Source: Isoetes taiwanensis
Taxonomy: Eukaryota; Streptophyta; Lycopodiopsida; Isoetales; Isoetaceae
Assembly: GCA_021234155.1 (NCBI GenBank)
Contig: JAJEKV010000071.1
Location: 4,836,483-4,900,482 of the forward strand
Reading direction: 5' to 3'
Length of the DNA stretch: 64,000 bases
Both the position numbers and the translations under genes were made by a program. This document shows positions 9,969-21,806 of this stretch, in pieces (within the stretch, counting starts at the first letter, position 1; the number at the start of each line of letters is the position of its first letter). The notes under the pieces were generated by a model. The model saw nothing but the letters and a program-made list of their open reading frames with translations, was not told the DNA's origin and ran no database searches.

Positions 9969-12092
9969 ACAATATGCCACCTAGGCTCCAACATGCTAAG
10001 GTGGCTCAACCATGCCACGTGGGCTCCAACATGCCAATCTGGCTCAAACACGCCACCTAGGCCTCAAAGTGCCAAGGTGGCTCAAGCATGCCACCTAGGG
10101 TCTAACATGCCAAGGTGTCTCAAACATGCCACCTAGGCTCCAGCATGCCAGGGTGGCTCAACCATGCCACGTGGGCTCCAACATGACAATATGGCTCAAA
10201 CATGCCACTTAAGCTCCAACATGCCAAGGTGGCTCAAACATGCCACCTAGGCTCAAACATGCCAAGGTGTCTCAAAACATGCCGCCTGGGCCCACGTGGC
10301 ATGTTTGAGCCACCTTGGCATGTATGAGCCACCTCGACATGTTGGAGCCTAGGTGGCATGTTGGAGCCCACATGGCATGTTTGAACCACCTTGGCATGTT
10401 GGAGCGTAGGTGGCATGTTTGAGCCATATTGTCATGTTGGAGCCCACGATGGCATGGTTGAGCCACTCTGACATGTTTGAGCCACCTTGGCATGTTGGAG
10501 CCTAGGTGGCATGTTGGAGCCCACGTGGCATGTTTGAGCTTAAGTGGCATGTTGGAGCCTAGGTGGCATGTTTGAGCCACCTTGGTGTGTTGGAGCCTAG
10601 GTGGCATGTTGGAACCCATGTGGCATGTTTGAGCCACCTTGGCATGTTGGAGCCTATGTGGCATGTTGGAGCCCACGCGGGCATGTGCAGCCACCTTGGC
10701 ATGTTTGAGTCTAGGTGGCATGTTTAAGCCACCTTGGCATGTTTGAACCACCTTGGCATGTTGGAGCCTAGGTGGCATATTTGAGCCACCTTGGCATGTT
10801 GGAGCCTAGTGGCGTGTTATGAGCCACCTTGGCCTGTTGGAGCCGAGGTGGCATGTTTGAGCCACCTTGGCATGTTTGAGCCACATTGGCATGTTGGAGA
10901 CTAGGTGGCATGTTGGAGCCAGCGTGGCATGTTTGAGCCACCTTGATTTTTTGAGCCACCTTGGCATGTTTGAGGCACCTCTTGGCATGTTTGAGCCTAG
11001 GGGGCATGTTGGAGCCTAGGTGGCATGTTTGAGCCACCTTGACATGTTTGAGCTGAGGTGGCATGTTGGAGCCACCTTGGCATGTTGGAGCCTAGGTGGC
11101 ATGTTTGACCACCTTGGCATGTTTCAGCCACTTTGGCATGTTGCAGCATAGGTGGCATGTTGGAGCCCGCATGGCATGTTTGAGCCACCTTGGCATATTG
11201 GACCCTCGGTGGCATGTTTGAGCCACCTTGGGAAGTTGGAGCCTAGGTGACAAGTTGGAGCCCACGTGCCATGTTTGAGCCACCTTGGCATGTTTGAGCC
11301 ACCTTGGCATGATGGAGCCTAGGTGGCCTTGGAGCCCACGTGGCATGTTTGAGCCACCTTGGCATGTTTAAGCCTAGGTGGCATGCTGGATCCTAGATGG
11401 CATGTTTGAGCCACCTTGGCATGTTGGAGCCTAGGTGGCATGTTTGAGCCACTTTGGTGTGTTGAAGCCTAGGTGGCTTGTTGGAGCCCACGTGGCATGT
11501 TTGAGCCACCTTGGCATGTTTAAGCCTAGGTGGCATGTTGGAGCTTATGTGGCAAGTTTGAGCCACCTTGGCATGTTAGAGCCTAGGTGGCATGTTGTGA
11601 GCCACCTTGGCATGTTGGAGCTTAGGTGGCATGTTGGAGCCCCCGTGGCATGTTTGAGCTACCTTGGCATATTTGACCCTAGGTGGCATGTTTGAGCCTA
11701 GGTGACATGTTTGAGCCACCTTGGCATGTTGGAGCCTAGGCATGTTGCCCCACGTGGCATGTTTGAGCTTAGGTGGCATGTTTGAGCTTAGGTGGCATGT
11801 TGGAGCCTAGGTGTTATGTTGGAGCCCACATGGCATGTTTGAGACACCTTGGCATGTTGGAGCCTAGGTGGCATGTTGGAGCTCGTGTGGCATGTTTGAG
11901 TCACCGTGGCATGTTTGAGCCTAGGTGGCATGTTGGAGCCTGTGTGGCATGTTTGTGCCACCTTGGCATGTTTGAACCACCTTGGCATGTTTGAGCCTAG
12001 TTCGCATGTTGGAGCCTAGGTGGCACATTTGAGCCACCTTGGCATGTTGGAGCCTAGGTGGCATGTTGGTGCCTAGGGAGCCTAGGTGGCAT
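9969..12092. repeat. 19-bp-monomer satellite array with one inversion
   Basis: About 2.1 kb made almost wholly of 19-bp monomers of three subtypes: TGGCATGTTTGAGCCACCT, TGGCATGTTGGAGCCTAGG and TGGCATGTTGGAGCCCACG. They alternate in an irregular higher-order pattern. From the start to about 10290 the monomers read as the reverse complement, and from about 10297 to the end they read as written, so the array has one head-to-head switch at the CCTGGGCCCACG junction. Single-base variants and a few 1-3-bp indels occur throughout. Open frames on both strands (Pro/Arg/Leu-rich) are repeat translations. Confidence 0.9.
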
Positions 12093-12159
12093 GTTGGCAT
12101 GTTGACATTAATGATGCCCAAGTTATGGCCTTCTATCTCCAAAAAACTAATAGATCAAC

Positions 12160-12700
12160 GGCCTGATGGGGCTACATAAGAACCTGGAGATGAGAAACCT
12201 TTCCAAATTGTGCAAATATCTCCACAAGTACCATCAGCAGCAGCCTAATGATCCACAAAAATGCGCTTTCAAGGTCCATCTAGAACAGATAGTCCTGAAG
12301 AAAACCATGAGGAAGATGTATAAGAGACTTCGGTCGATAGCAAATATTACAGGATTGAATAAACTTTCAATAGAGAGCAGAGCCTAAGCCACCAATACTC
12401 TCAACTATAAAGTTCAAGAGACTTGACTACTCTAAAATACCCAGTCATAAGTGAATCATGACAAGCTTGGAGAACCCGAAGCCTAGAAGCACCATCAAGA
12501 ACATAAAAAAATCCATCGCGAAACATAAGTCCATCTTGAATCTCAAAATGATCAAAGTCCAATTGCATTTGTCAAGAAGACGATGATGCACAATGATGTG
12601 AAAATACATTTGAGCCAATGGATCAAAAGAGAGAGGTGTGCAAATAGACTCCAACAAAGATGCATCCTGAGGCCTTTCAAACAAAGTGATGGCCATAAAC
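12160..12700 (-). mobile_element. Ty3/gypsy retrotransposon fragment
   Basis: The minus strand encodes the RNase H-integrase junction of a Ty3/gypsy polyprotein. In order: a MAITLFERPQ segment with DPLAQM, then, after a frameshift, DHFEIQDGLMFRDGFFYVLD and LRVLQACHDS, which matches the usual 'dGLlfr..r.yvp..lr...l...HDs' linker. Further on are HLPHGFLQ and DGPWKRIFVDH, matching the start of the integrase core (normally ...DGPW..IS.DF). Several stops and shifts are present. No LTR is recognisable, so this is a truncated relic. It abuts the satellite array. Confidence 0.65.
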
Positions 12701-13426
12701 TGGAAGCGAGGCTCTAAAATAACATATGATTGTTGATCAAATGCTGGATATCAAATACCGTCCCAGATCTCTACAAGGAAAGCTTGATTCTTACGATGAT
12801 GCTCCTATCTTGAGCCTAATTCAGGTGCATGAAATCAATGTAGGACAATACCTCAGTATGCCATCAAGTCTGTCGACAGTTGAGCACTCGATCAGCTTTC
12901 TCAGTCAAGAATCCTATAAGTTTTCCATTAGCTTCCAGCTGTATGAGTATCAAGAATCATATCGTGTAGCTCAATTCTTCAAAAATGTTGTGAATCATAT
13001 GCAACCACATAATATTGGCTTAAAGTGCCATACCCAAGGTCACAAGTTTAAGTATGGCCAACATCGGTCTAGTAATGGAGGCCTTAAAATCCATTGCCCT
13101 GAGGTCACGAGTTTAAGTATGACCAATTGGTCCTATAATAGAGACTTTAAGCCTGCCATATATACTAGATAATCACATGCAAAGTAGCTCCTGGCATAAG
13201 GCATCGCGGCTAGGTAGTGGATTGGCTTCATGTGATATGTAGGATATGATGTAGCTACTGTACTCATGATGTGATGATGTATAGATTGACATCCTTCAAT
13301 AAAAAAAAATAAAAAACATAATATTAGCAAAGTAAAATACCAAATGCATAGTGTTGTTCCCCAATTAACCTTTATTTATGAACTATACAACATAGTGGCT
13401 AACCATCATTATGTTATTGCACCTAT

Positions 13427-13588
13427 GATTTTAATGCCCATGATCTCAGTGACTTGTTTTGCAGAAAGCTTAGCTGGTTCCTTTCTAAGGGGGCTTGTAA
13501 TATATGATCACACCTTAATGTCCATGATCTGAGTGACGTGTTTTGCAGAAAACTTAGCTGGTTCCTTTCTAAAGAGACATGTAACATA
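13427..13588 (+). repeat. Tandem duplication of about 80 bp
   Basis: Two copies, each containing CCATGATCT, GTTTTGCAGAAA and TTAGCTGGTTCCTTTCTAA in the same order, with scattered substitutions. Confidence 0.75.
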
Positions 13589-14451
13589 TGATTTTCCAGT
13601 TAATACTATCATAATCCGTGGCTTTAGCAACCGCATAAGTCATATGTCATATATATTTCTACAACATCCTAGCAGCAGCCTTAAGTAGCCATTTCACATT
13701 TAGATCTATAGCTTATATCCTATGTACAAAACCTGATTATCTATTCGCTATGGCCGATTAGCCAACCAGACAATTATCCTTTCCATCTATGTCATCAGAG
13801 CAAATTTAACCCCATGAGCACATGTAAAGACCAGCAAAACAATCCAAATGCAATCCCCTCCTTATTTAGCAAAAAACCTAAGCATTCTAACCACCTAAAG
13901 TAGCATTTGGCCTCTGCCCTGCACCCTGCTATGTAAACAACAAACGCAAGCAATACTAAACTTGGTAAGCATTTTGTCATTCTTCTATATCCACCTTCAT
14001 GGTTTTGTCCTTTGCTCCCTTTTCTTGGTGTATTGGTATTACAAACATTGTCGCTGATGGCTGCCTTCCTTGTCCAAAACCGTCGAAGAGAACCCTAAAT
14101 GTTTCTGAGGTACTTTGCAAAATCTTAAACTATACCAATATTTTAAGATTTTTTTTACTTGGCTGAAAAGACCAAGCTTCGATACTATAGAATGCTTGTC
14201 TGTTGCTAATTCTTCGTGATAAGGAAGCTAATACTCAGATGCAACTTAACCAAAACCTTAACCTATTAGATTCCTAAAAGAATGCAACAACTGTAAGAAT
14301 ATTTTTGACAAACCCTTCTGCAGAGAAGTTCCATTAAGAAGAGACTTAATCCAATTTAGGCTACTATAAAAGATAAGCACCGATAGTTTAAAACTAATCT
14401 GATGTTAGAACACCAAAGCAGCAATGTGCAAACATTATGTTTATCCATTGG

Positions 14452-14519
14452 ACATTCTTGGTGTGGAACCATGCCAACGCGTGGAGCGTGGAGGCATAGT
14501 TGCACACCAAAAAATGTCT
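14452..14519. other. Short imperfect hairpin
   Basis: Left arm GGACATTCTTGGTGTGGAAC and right arm GTTGCACACCAAAAAATGTC pair with few mismatches, extended by CATGCC/GGCATA. The loop is about 17 nt. Size and shape resemble a tiny foldback element or a small-RNA precursor; nothing in the sequence decides which. Confidence 0.5.
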
Positions 14520-15789
14520 AGTAAATGAACATTTGTAACAAGATGCAATTTAGTTGCAATTCTGTGGCTAGGGTAAAAGCCAACATCGATGCAATTAAAT
14601 TGCTTTTATGTGATGAAATTACATGTTAGTATATGCATTTGACTCTCGCTAAAGTTGAATTATGTGGAAGAATCTTGGGGAAGGAATTTTAGTAGCACCT
14701 ACAGGTATAATTCTTATGCATCTTTATTGGTTTGTATGCATCTTTTGTTCGTGGCCATTGATTTGTAGAATATTCTCCGAAATGTGCTAGATCAATGACC
14801 ACAAATTTTTTCGAACAAAAATCGAATTGCAAGTTCCAATGGTGCAAACGAAAATTAAGAGACTCAATGGTCTATAACATTTAGCAGATAATTCTCTCAT
14901 ATATTTATATCACAATGGTTAGAAACATCAGTAACAAAGCAACCACACATGCCAAAAGCCCTGCTTGGCAGTAAGCCAGGCTGGAGGAATCGAACCTCCA
15001 GGCCGCAAACGACCTCACCAAAGCAAACATAACAATACAAATAGAAAACATAGAGCTCTCCCTTTGCGTGTTGCTCTTTCTTTACATAAAGAAGCTTTCA
15101 TCTTGCAAAACCAACGAAGGAAAGAGCCCTCTGCTCCAATAGAGCTTTCGCTACAAGAAATTCCTTCCAAATGCAAACACCTTCCTTTCACCTGAATCCA
15201 AAATACCCTATGAATCAATGAGCTCATGCATGTTGCCTCCAACCTACAATCACAAAAGACAATTCTTCTCATTCCACTTCCAAGAAGAATTCGAACCTCC
15301 AGGCATAGCCCAATAAACCAAACACATCTGTATGACAAGCAAGAAAGCACAAGGAATCTAGAAACAAAAAATTACACCAGAATGTCTGCCAAATTTTTGG
15401 GTCACCAACAATAAATTTGACCATTTTGTATCCTCAAATTTGTCATATCTGATATTCTATTCCTAGATTATTAGGTCCAAACCCTACCAAGCTGGAAACC
15501 TGAACCAAATGCAAAATCTACCATGAACAGAGCATGAAGCTCTGCCATGAGCTCGCCCATCAGGTCCCGCTGCAACGGGAGATCAAGCCGACAGTCTCGG
15601 CATGGCAAATTAGTAGTGACATCGTGTCTGCCAAACGTAGCTTTCCAAAAATTGCTTCATCTATTTCCTTTTTGGTACCATCGAAAAAAACCACAAATAA
15701 AGCCCTAGAATAGAAATATGCCTTGAAACCAAACAAACAGCTCAAACATACACAAAAATACCATTTTAAATACAATACAATACCAGAAT

Positions 15790-16416
15790 CGTAATGAAAG
15801 GGACCCTCAAACTTTGTCTCTATTCCGTTTGTTTTACCACGCGAAATTGGCTTCCTAAAGTTTTTGAGCGGTGCCGCCGACCAATTTCACACAGAGGCCT
15901 TCGCAGCAGCAGGATTATTTCTTTATAAATTGGCCAGACTATACCGAAGCTTGTTTGTTCAGAAGACCAGAACCGAGGCTTTTTTGCCTTTCTAATCACC
16001 TTTGCTTTAACTGTACTAATTGTGTTGCATTGTTTTTAGATTCATAGTCTGTAACCCAGATGGGTTCAGCTTGAACACAGTTTTAGGCTTATTTTAGAAC
16101 TTGACGGATGCTGCCTTGCTAGAACACGAGATGTTTGGGTTTTTTTCATCGCTTCACCTCAGCCAAATTTACAGAGTCAAGAAACTTTATAATGCTAAGT
16201 ATTAGAGTTTAAATTTGCAGAAGCTCCAAACCTTTGAACCAAAGAAGTTTGCGCCGATTCTTCCAATATCTCACCTTTGCCTTCATTTCTAGTTCCTGGG
16301 CTCTGCTTCTTGTGAAACCTGTCGATTCTCTTTCCTTCCACGGCAGCTTAGATCTGAAGAAAAAACAGAGCTCCAAAAAATTTTACGGCAAAATTTGAGG
16401 GTCCCGTTAGATTACG
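15790..16416. mobile_element. Non-autonomous DNA element with terminal inverted repeats
   Basis: The left end CGTAATGAAAGGGACCCTCA (from 15790) matches the inverse of the right end, which reads TGAGGGTCCCGTTAGATTACG (to 16416). The match continues inward through a TTTG block, for about 28 bp with a few mismatches. The 627-bp interior has no ORF of note. I could not find a clear target-site duplication, so the ends are provisional. Confidence 0.5.
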
Positions 16417-16436
16417 TTTGATATTTTTAGGCAGTC

Positions 16437-16555
16437 GGGATTCTGCCAGAAAATTTCTCGGCAGCCTCGCCAACCTCGGCGGAGCACTTGCAGCTCTGCC
16501 GCTCGTGCACCGTCTTGGCTGGCATCGCCGCCTCAAAATTTTCAGGCAGAATCCC
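16437..16555. repeat. Inverted repeat, GGGATTCTGCC arms
   Basis: GGGATTCTGCCAGAAAATTT at 16437-16456 is mirrored by AAAATTTTCAGGCAGAATCCC (less one base) at 16535-16555. The GC-rich loop is about 78 bp. It lies next to the TIR-bounded segment ending at 16416. Confidence 0.75.
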
Positions 16556-18448
16556 TCCCCCCGAAAATTATCTAATACAGAGTTCCAACCACTGCGAGAA
16601 TACCCTCCACAATACAAAACAAATTGTGCAAACTTAATGATAGTGAAACATAATGTTTTTTCCAAGTATTATGGGTTAGGTTTGTGAGGCTGAATCCCAG
16701 CCGTGGATCTGGAGCATATTCTAAATATGATGCCAGATCAGTGGCCAGCATCTTTTTGGAGACAAGATGTCCTGCCATTTCCTAAGGTCTCCATCGAAGT
16801 CATGGTTACCCAGGAAATGAAGACCATGCATGAATCGCCCCTCCCCTGTGCCGCCATCGTGACAACAAACCCCAAATCTAGCCAACAAACCCCAAATCCG
16901 GCTATCGCTGCCGCTCCAAATCCCAAATCCGCCTAAAATCCACGCTTCCGCTGAGACTAACAAATCGCTCCACGCTCCCGCTGAGGCTAAGAAATCGCTG
17001 CCGCTCTACGCACAAGATTTCTGTGAAATCTGCTATGGCGGGGGTTTCGGTATTTGGCGCCGAGGCGATCCGATCCGTGCCGATGCAGATCGGCTGGGCT
17101 GGCAGACCCCTATAACGGGGCCCCTAACAATCCCCTATACTTGAGGGCCCTTAACGCGATGGTTGCCCCTCGCTGCTCGCCCTTCTTTGGATAATAAAAA
17201 ATTTGCCAACCATGGCAACAATAGACTTACAACAAGATCGAAATTAGAAATCAGACATCTAAATGCCAACAAGCTCCTCAAATCTCTCAAAATATACGGT
17301 TTCCCATACTCTACACAAGTGAAATCTTACTCCACACCACTGAATTCTAAATACGAAACAAAAAACGGGTCTAAATACGAAACAAAAAACGGGGAAGTTT
17401 ATGATAGTAAAATAGGGAGCTCCCTTAAATAGGGGCGACCAATTTATATAGTCCCATTTCACGAGTTTTTCTGAATCGGAAAACGCATGAGCAAAAGGAA
17501 GAAAACAAATATAGACCTATTATTTGTAATGAGAGGAAGGTCGGATCAGCTTTTAGAAGCAGAAGGCCTCGAAAGCCAAGATTACTGTCATAAGCGAACG
17601 GCATATTTGCTGTAGTTTCTCGGGCAGGTATATTTCTTCTGTGACAAACAAATCTGACATGCCAAAGTTACTGGTTCAATTTGGTTGCATGAGAACGATG
17701 CCTTTATTTAGAAGCTTATAATGTAAGTAGTTTCTACCACAAGGCACTTTTTATATCTTTCCAATAAAATGTGTTCTGGACGCATGTCAAATGCGGGCAA
17801 TGTTTTGCAAAGTTGACGACTTTCAGTAAATTCGATTGATTTACTGTTCTGCTGTTTGATTTTTTATTTTATTTGTTCTGCTCAAATGATGGTCGTTCGA
17901 ATAGCGACATATTTGGTTGCAATGTGCTCTCTTTTGCTGCCAGCATCATCAGAATAGACGCATTTGCGCATGAATTTGTCAAAATATTGAATCTTTCTAA
18001 TTCTTTGCTATTGAATTAATCAGTTCCTGTTATTCTGAAACAATTAATTATAGTTCTGATAGTCAATTTAGGTAGGAAATCTTAAGGATATTCCTGATCA
18101 GTCAGGTCATGCAACAGCATTGCCAGGTAATATTTGTCCATCTTTGAAAATCAGGAATGGCAGGTAACATTCGTCCATCCTGGAGAATTGGAGCAGCATA
18201 AGGCCACATTTAATTTTCCATAGACAAAAGAGATCTGATTTTGCACTTCGATATTGTTTTGCACCTCAATATTCTGTAAAGCTGCCCCGATAGTTCTAAT
18301 ATTATGCATCTTCTTGAGCATCAATGTCCTTACTCAGGGTACCGAAGGCATTCCAACTTTTGCAGGCACAGCACAGTACATCCACATTGCTGGGCATCAG
18401 TGTACTACTTAATAAACCTCATCATATTTTGGATATTGGTTTCAGCAT
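16556..18448. other. Intergenic DNA upstream of PPR gene
   Basis: No supported gene. 16860-17000 has short CCCAAATCC and CGCTGAGGCTAA-type direct repeats. 17350-17395 has two copies of TAAATACGAAACAAAAAACGGG. The minus-strand frame 16963-16721 contains LHFLGNHDFDGDL, which resembles a metallophosphoesterase GNHD box, but nothing else supports that. 17700-18448 is AT-rich and may hold the PPR promoter and 5' leader. Confidence 0.4.
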
Positions 18449-20389
18449 ATGACTTATGAAAATGTTTACTATTACATCAGGGAAATGGATAAATGGCCGC
18501 CCGTTAAAAAGACATACAACAGTGTAGAAACTCTATATTTTGATGGTCTGCTGAAAGAGGCAGTTAGTTATAGAAAAAGTGAGAAAGGTCTTACATTTTA
18601 TTACGTTCATATTCTACGGGAATGCATCTTGAAAAAGGCATTCGTGGTAGGAAAGCAAGTACATGCTCACCTTATCAAAACTGGATGCTGTATAAGGATT
18701 CTCTTATGGAATACTATCTTGGCCATGTATGGGAAGTGTGGCAGCGTGAGTGATGCAAGACATGTATTTGACATAGTGCCTGAAAGGGATCCATTTACTT
18801 GGAGCACAATGATTGAAATCTATTGTAAGGCTGGGCATTCTAAGGAGGCTATTGCCCTTTTTCAACAAGCACAAGAGGATTGCACAGAGCTTATAAAGTC
18901 TACCTATATATTTGTCCTTTGTGCAATTGCTAGAATAACAGCATTTGTTTTAGGAAAATTGCTTCATGCTTGCATTATTAAGGGTGAGAAAGACACTGAT
19001 ATTTTCATAGGTAGTGCAGTTATTGACATGTACTCAAAATGTGGATATGTCGGAGGTGCTTTTGACGTGTTTAATCGGATTGTAACAAAAGATGTAGTCT
19101 TATGGAATACTATGATCACAGGGTTTGGCCAATATGGATTTGCCATGCAGGCCCTTGCTCTCTTTGGACAGATGCAGAGTCAGGGGATGCAGCCAAATAC
19201 AGTAACTTTACTTTCTCTTCTAAATGCTTGTGTTAATTTAGCAGCTTTAAATCGAGGAAAAATAATCCATTCCTTCATTCTTACAACTGGTTCCGAGTCA
19301 GATTTGTTAGTGGGCAGTACCCTCATTCACTTATATGCTAAATGTGGGAAGATAGAATATGCGCGGATGGTCTTTGATAGCATGCCCATTCGGAATGTGG
19401 TCACATGGTCTGCATTGCTCTCTGGATATGGTCAACAAGGACAGGGCAAGGATGCACTCAAACTTTTTGTCCAAATGCAAAACGAAGGTGTGCAGCCAGA
19501 TAATATTACATTTATCAACAGCCTAAATGCATGTTCATCTATGGCAGCTTTCACATATGGGAAGTGGGTCCATGCTAATCTTGTAGAAAGAGGTTACAAT
19601 TCAGACATAATCTTGATGAACGCTCTAATAGACATGTATGTTAAATGTGGAGGATTAGAAGATGCATGTGACATACTGGATAGAACATATCATCAAGATT
19701 CCATCTCACGAACAGCCATAATTGCAGGTTATGTACAATATGGAAAATTCAATGCAGCCCTGAAAGTGTTTGATACCATGAGAGAGGAGAAAATGAAACT
19801 AGACAAGGTAACCTTTGGGGGCCTCTTATGTGCATGTGCAAGCGCAACTGCCCTGGAGCAAGGAAAATGGGTCCACTCTTGCATCATAAAGGCTGGTTTT
19901 GCGTCAGATAACTTTGTTGGTAGTTCACTTCTTGACATGTATATTGAATGTGGAGCCATTGAAAATGCTCATCATGTATTTGATAGCATGCCTAGGCGTG
20001 ATATCATTTTATGGGACGCATTGGTTGTAGGATATGCCCAGCATGGAGATGGTGTAAAGGCCATCCAACTTGTAGCAGAAATGGAACAGGAAGGAGTGCA
20101 TCCTGACAAGATAACTTTTGTTTCATTACTTTCAGCTTGTAGTCATGCAGGCTTAATGGAAGAAGGTTATCATTATTTTACTTTGATGATGCAGGTTTAC
20201 TATGTCATCCCTATAGAACAGCATTATGCTTGTGTGATTGACCTTCTTGGACGTGCAGGCCATCTTGATGAGGTGAATGATTTTACCGCTGCAATGCCCC
20301 TTGAACATTGTCCTATTATATGGACAGCACTGCTTGGTGCCTACACCATTAGTGGAAATCCAGAGTTAATCAACATTTATGAGGGTTAG
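18449..20389 (+). CDS. Pentatricopeptide repeat protein (PLS-type), possibly truncated
   Basis: A 646-residue, intron-free ORF built from about a dozen PPR units. PPR proteins bind single-stranded RNA in mitochondria or plastids and guide editing, splicing or stability. The units alternate in length as in plant PLS arrays. Recurrent signatures include GKQVHAHLIKTG, NTILAMYGKCG, ALFGQMQSQGMQPN, TLIHLYAKCG, DALKLFVQMQNEGVQPD and SLLSACSHAGLMEEG. The last units reach CVIDLLGRAGHLDE and WTALLGAY, where most relatives continue into E, E+ or DYW domains. Here the frame stops after NPELINIYEG, so the editing-type C-terminus is absent or lost by a late nonsense or shift. The first ATG at 18449 gives no obvious targeting peptide (MTYENVYYYIREMDKW), so a spliced upstream exon is possible. 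The 3' flank is tandemly duplicated. Confidence 0.85.
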   Translation: MTYENVYYYIREMDKWPPVKKTYNSVETLYFDGLLKEAVSYRKSEKGLTFYYVHILRECILKKAFVVGKQVHAHLIKTGCCIRILLWNTILAMYGKCGSVSDARHVFDIVPERDPFTWSTMIEIYCKAGHSKEAIALFQQAQEDCTELIKSTYIFVLCAIARITAFVLGKLLHACIIKGEKDTDIFIGSAVIDMYSKCGYVGGAFDVFNRIVTKDVVLWNTMITGFGQYGFAMQALALFGQMQSQGMQPNTVTLLSLLNACVNLAALNRGKIIHSFILTTGSESDLLVGSTLIHLYAKCGKIEYARMVFDSMPIRNVVTWSALLSGYGQQGQGKDALKLFVQMQNEGVQPDNITFINSLNACSSMAAFTYGKWVHANLVERGYNSDIILMNALIDMYVKCGGLEDACDILDRTYHQDSISRTAIIAGYVQYGKFNAALKVFDTMREEKMKLDKVTFGGLLCACASATALEQGKWVHSCIIKAGFASDNFVGSSLLDMYIECGAIENAHHVFDSMPRRDIILWDALVVGYAQHGDGVKAIQLVAEMEQEGVHPDKITFVSLLSACSHAGLMEEGYHYFTLMMQVYYVIPIEQHYACVIDLLGRAGHLDEVNDFTAAMPLEHCPIIWTALLGAYTISGNPELINIYEG

Positions 20390-20414
20390 GGTCTGGGTGA
20401 TAGAGCAGCATATG

Positions 20415-21115
20415 ATTAGTATTATAAGTTCTATAGCATACGGAATGGCTGACTACAGATGTTATGGGGATCAGAAAGTATGACATTTACAAGGAAAACA
20501 GCTGAGACAATGCATTCAACATAATTGCACTGCAATTGGTATCATGAAGATGCTAAGGTGCGCAAGTGTGTTATGATCCCTCCAAAATAGTGAGCATCCA
20601 ATGTTCTCGAAATGGATAAAGGGAGCTATTGATCTCTCTTTTTTGGCATTAATTGGCTGGTCCATTGTTTGCTATCTTAGTATTTTTGGGACCAAAGGAG
20701 GAGAGAAATTGTGTTTATTTAGCTAAAGCAGTGCAGCCAGAGGGTGTTCGACAAATCAAATTATTACAGTTCCTAGGATGATTAGTATTATAAGTTTCTA
20801 TAGCATAAGGAATGGCTGACAAGAGATGTTATGGGGTCAGAAAGCATGACATTACAAGGAAACAGCTGAGACAATGCATTTAACATAATTACCCTGCAAT
20901 TGTCTAAGGTGCTCAAGCGTGTTATGAACCCTCCAAAATACTGAAAGCATCAAATGTTCTTGAAATGGATGAAGGGAGCTATTGGTCTCTCCTTTTCGGC
21001 AGCAATTGGCTGGTCCATTGTTCTCTATCTTAGTACTTTGGCCCCTCTATCTTAGTACTTTTGGGGCCAAAGGAAGAGAGAAATTGTGTTTACTTACCTA
21101 AGGCAGTGCAGCTGG
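20415..21115 (+). repeat. Tandem duplication of the PPR 3' flank
   Basis: Copy 1 (about 20415-20740) and copy 2 (about 20778-21115) share blocks such as GATTAGTATTATAAGTTCTA, AACAGCTGAGACAATGCATT, CCCTCCAAAATA, AATTGGCTGGTCCATTGTT and AGAGAGAAATTGTGTTTA in the same order. They differ by substitutions and small indels, so the duplication is not recent. Confidence 0.85.
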
Positions 21116-21806
21116 AGGGATTTCAATACATGATGATGTTTTGCAGATTCTCGATTGGTAAGAAGCCTTCTAATGGTGTTAAAACTTAACATGCTTCCTC
21201 GTGATATTCCTCTAGGTGTCCATATCCTTTTTCTTCCCGCTCACCTTTCCTTTATAGTGAGGAGGAAACTAGAACCAGGGAAGAGAAGTCTATGAAGTAA
21301 TAGTAGATCCGCCATTTTGGCCATGGCCACATGGCCCTCATATTTTTTTTTACAGCAACGCCTCGACGCCGTGGTGTTGTCGTATAACCTTCCGGTTCGA
21401 GGGTTTTCCGCGAGATTAGATCAATCCGGTAGACAAGGGGCTTGCGAGATTCTTCAGCTTGTTTTTGAGCTCTGTTTTTAGAGCATGTATTTGAGCTCAA
21501 GTTTTTTTGAGCTGTGCCGTTTTAGCTTTGTTTTTGCGAGAGAACTTTTTTTTGCAAGGGAAGCTTTGTTACGACGAAGCCCTATTTTGACAAAGCTCCG
21601 GAGATCCAAAATCTCGAAATTCCACTCTAGGACCACTCTTAGAGGTAATCCGCAGAGGAAGGCGTAAAAGAAATTGGGCTGGCGAGAGGTCGCGAGAGAA
21701 AGATCTGTCGAGGGAGGTACAGGAGAAGCAAAGAATCACGGTGCGCATGAGCTTGCAAGGAAAAGATCTGATTAGAAGAGAAGCACCATAGCTTGCAATA
21801 TTCACA
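21116..21806. other. Intergenic DNA before the MULE
   Basis: No supported gene. Ends with TATTCACAT (21798-21806), a candidate copy of the MULE target-site duplication. Confidence 0.4.

Larger units (their letters stand above)
12726..15789. other. Gene-poor stretch with tandem duplications
   Basis: No gene is supported. The 148-codon frame 12726-13172 spans a tandem duplication (about 13018-13150: GGTCACAAGTTTAAGTATGG and variants, twice) and lacks domains. A second tandem duplication lies at 13427-13588. Two places, near 14980 and 15293, have a TTCGAACCTCC-like box within CCTCCAGG contexts that mimics a tRNA T-arm on the minus strand, but no acceptor or anticodon arm can be built. Confidence 0.4.

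Noticed and set aside
9945-12142. Many His/Met/Pro-rich ORFs on both strands
   Set aside because: Repeat translations of the 19-bp satellite.
12726-13172. 148-codon ORF as a gene
   Set aside because: It spans a tandem duplication, lacks a domain and has no gene-like context.
14960-15320. Two minus-strand tRNA genes
   Set aside because: Only T-arm-like boxes are present; no acceptor stem, D-arm or anticodon arm can be drawn.
16721-16963. Metallophosphoesterase exon (GNHD motif, minus strand)
   Set aside because: A single four-residue motif without the other family boxes or splice support.
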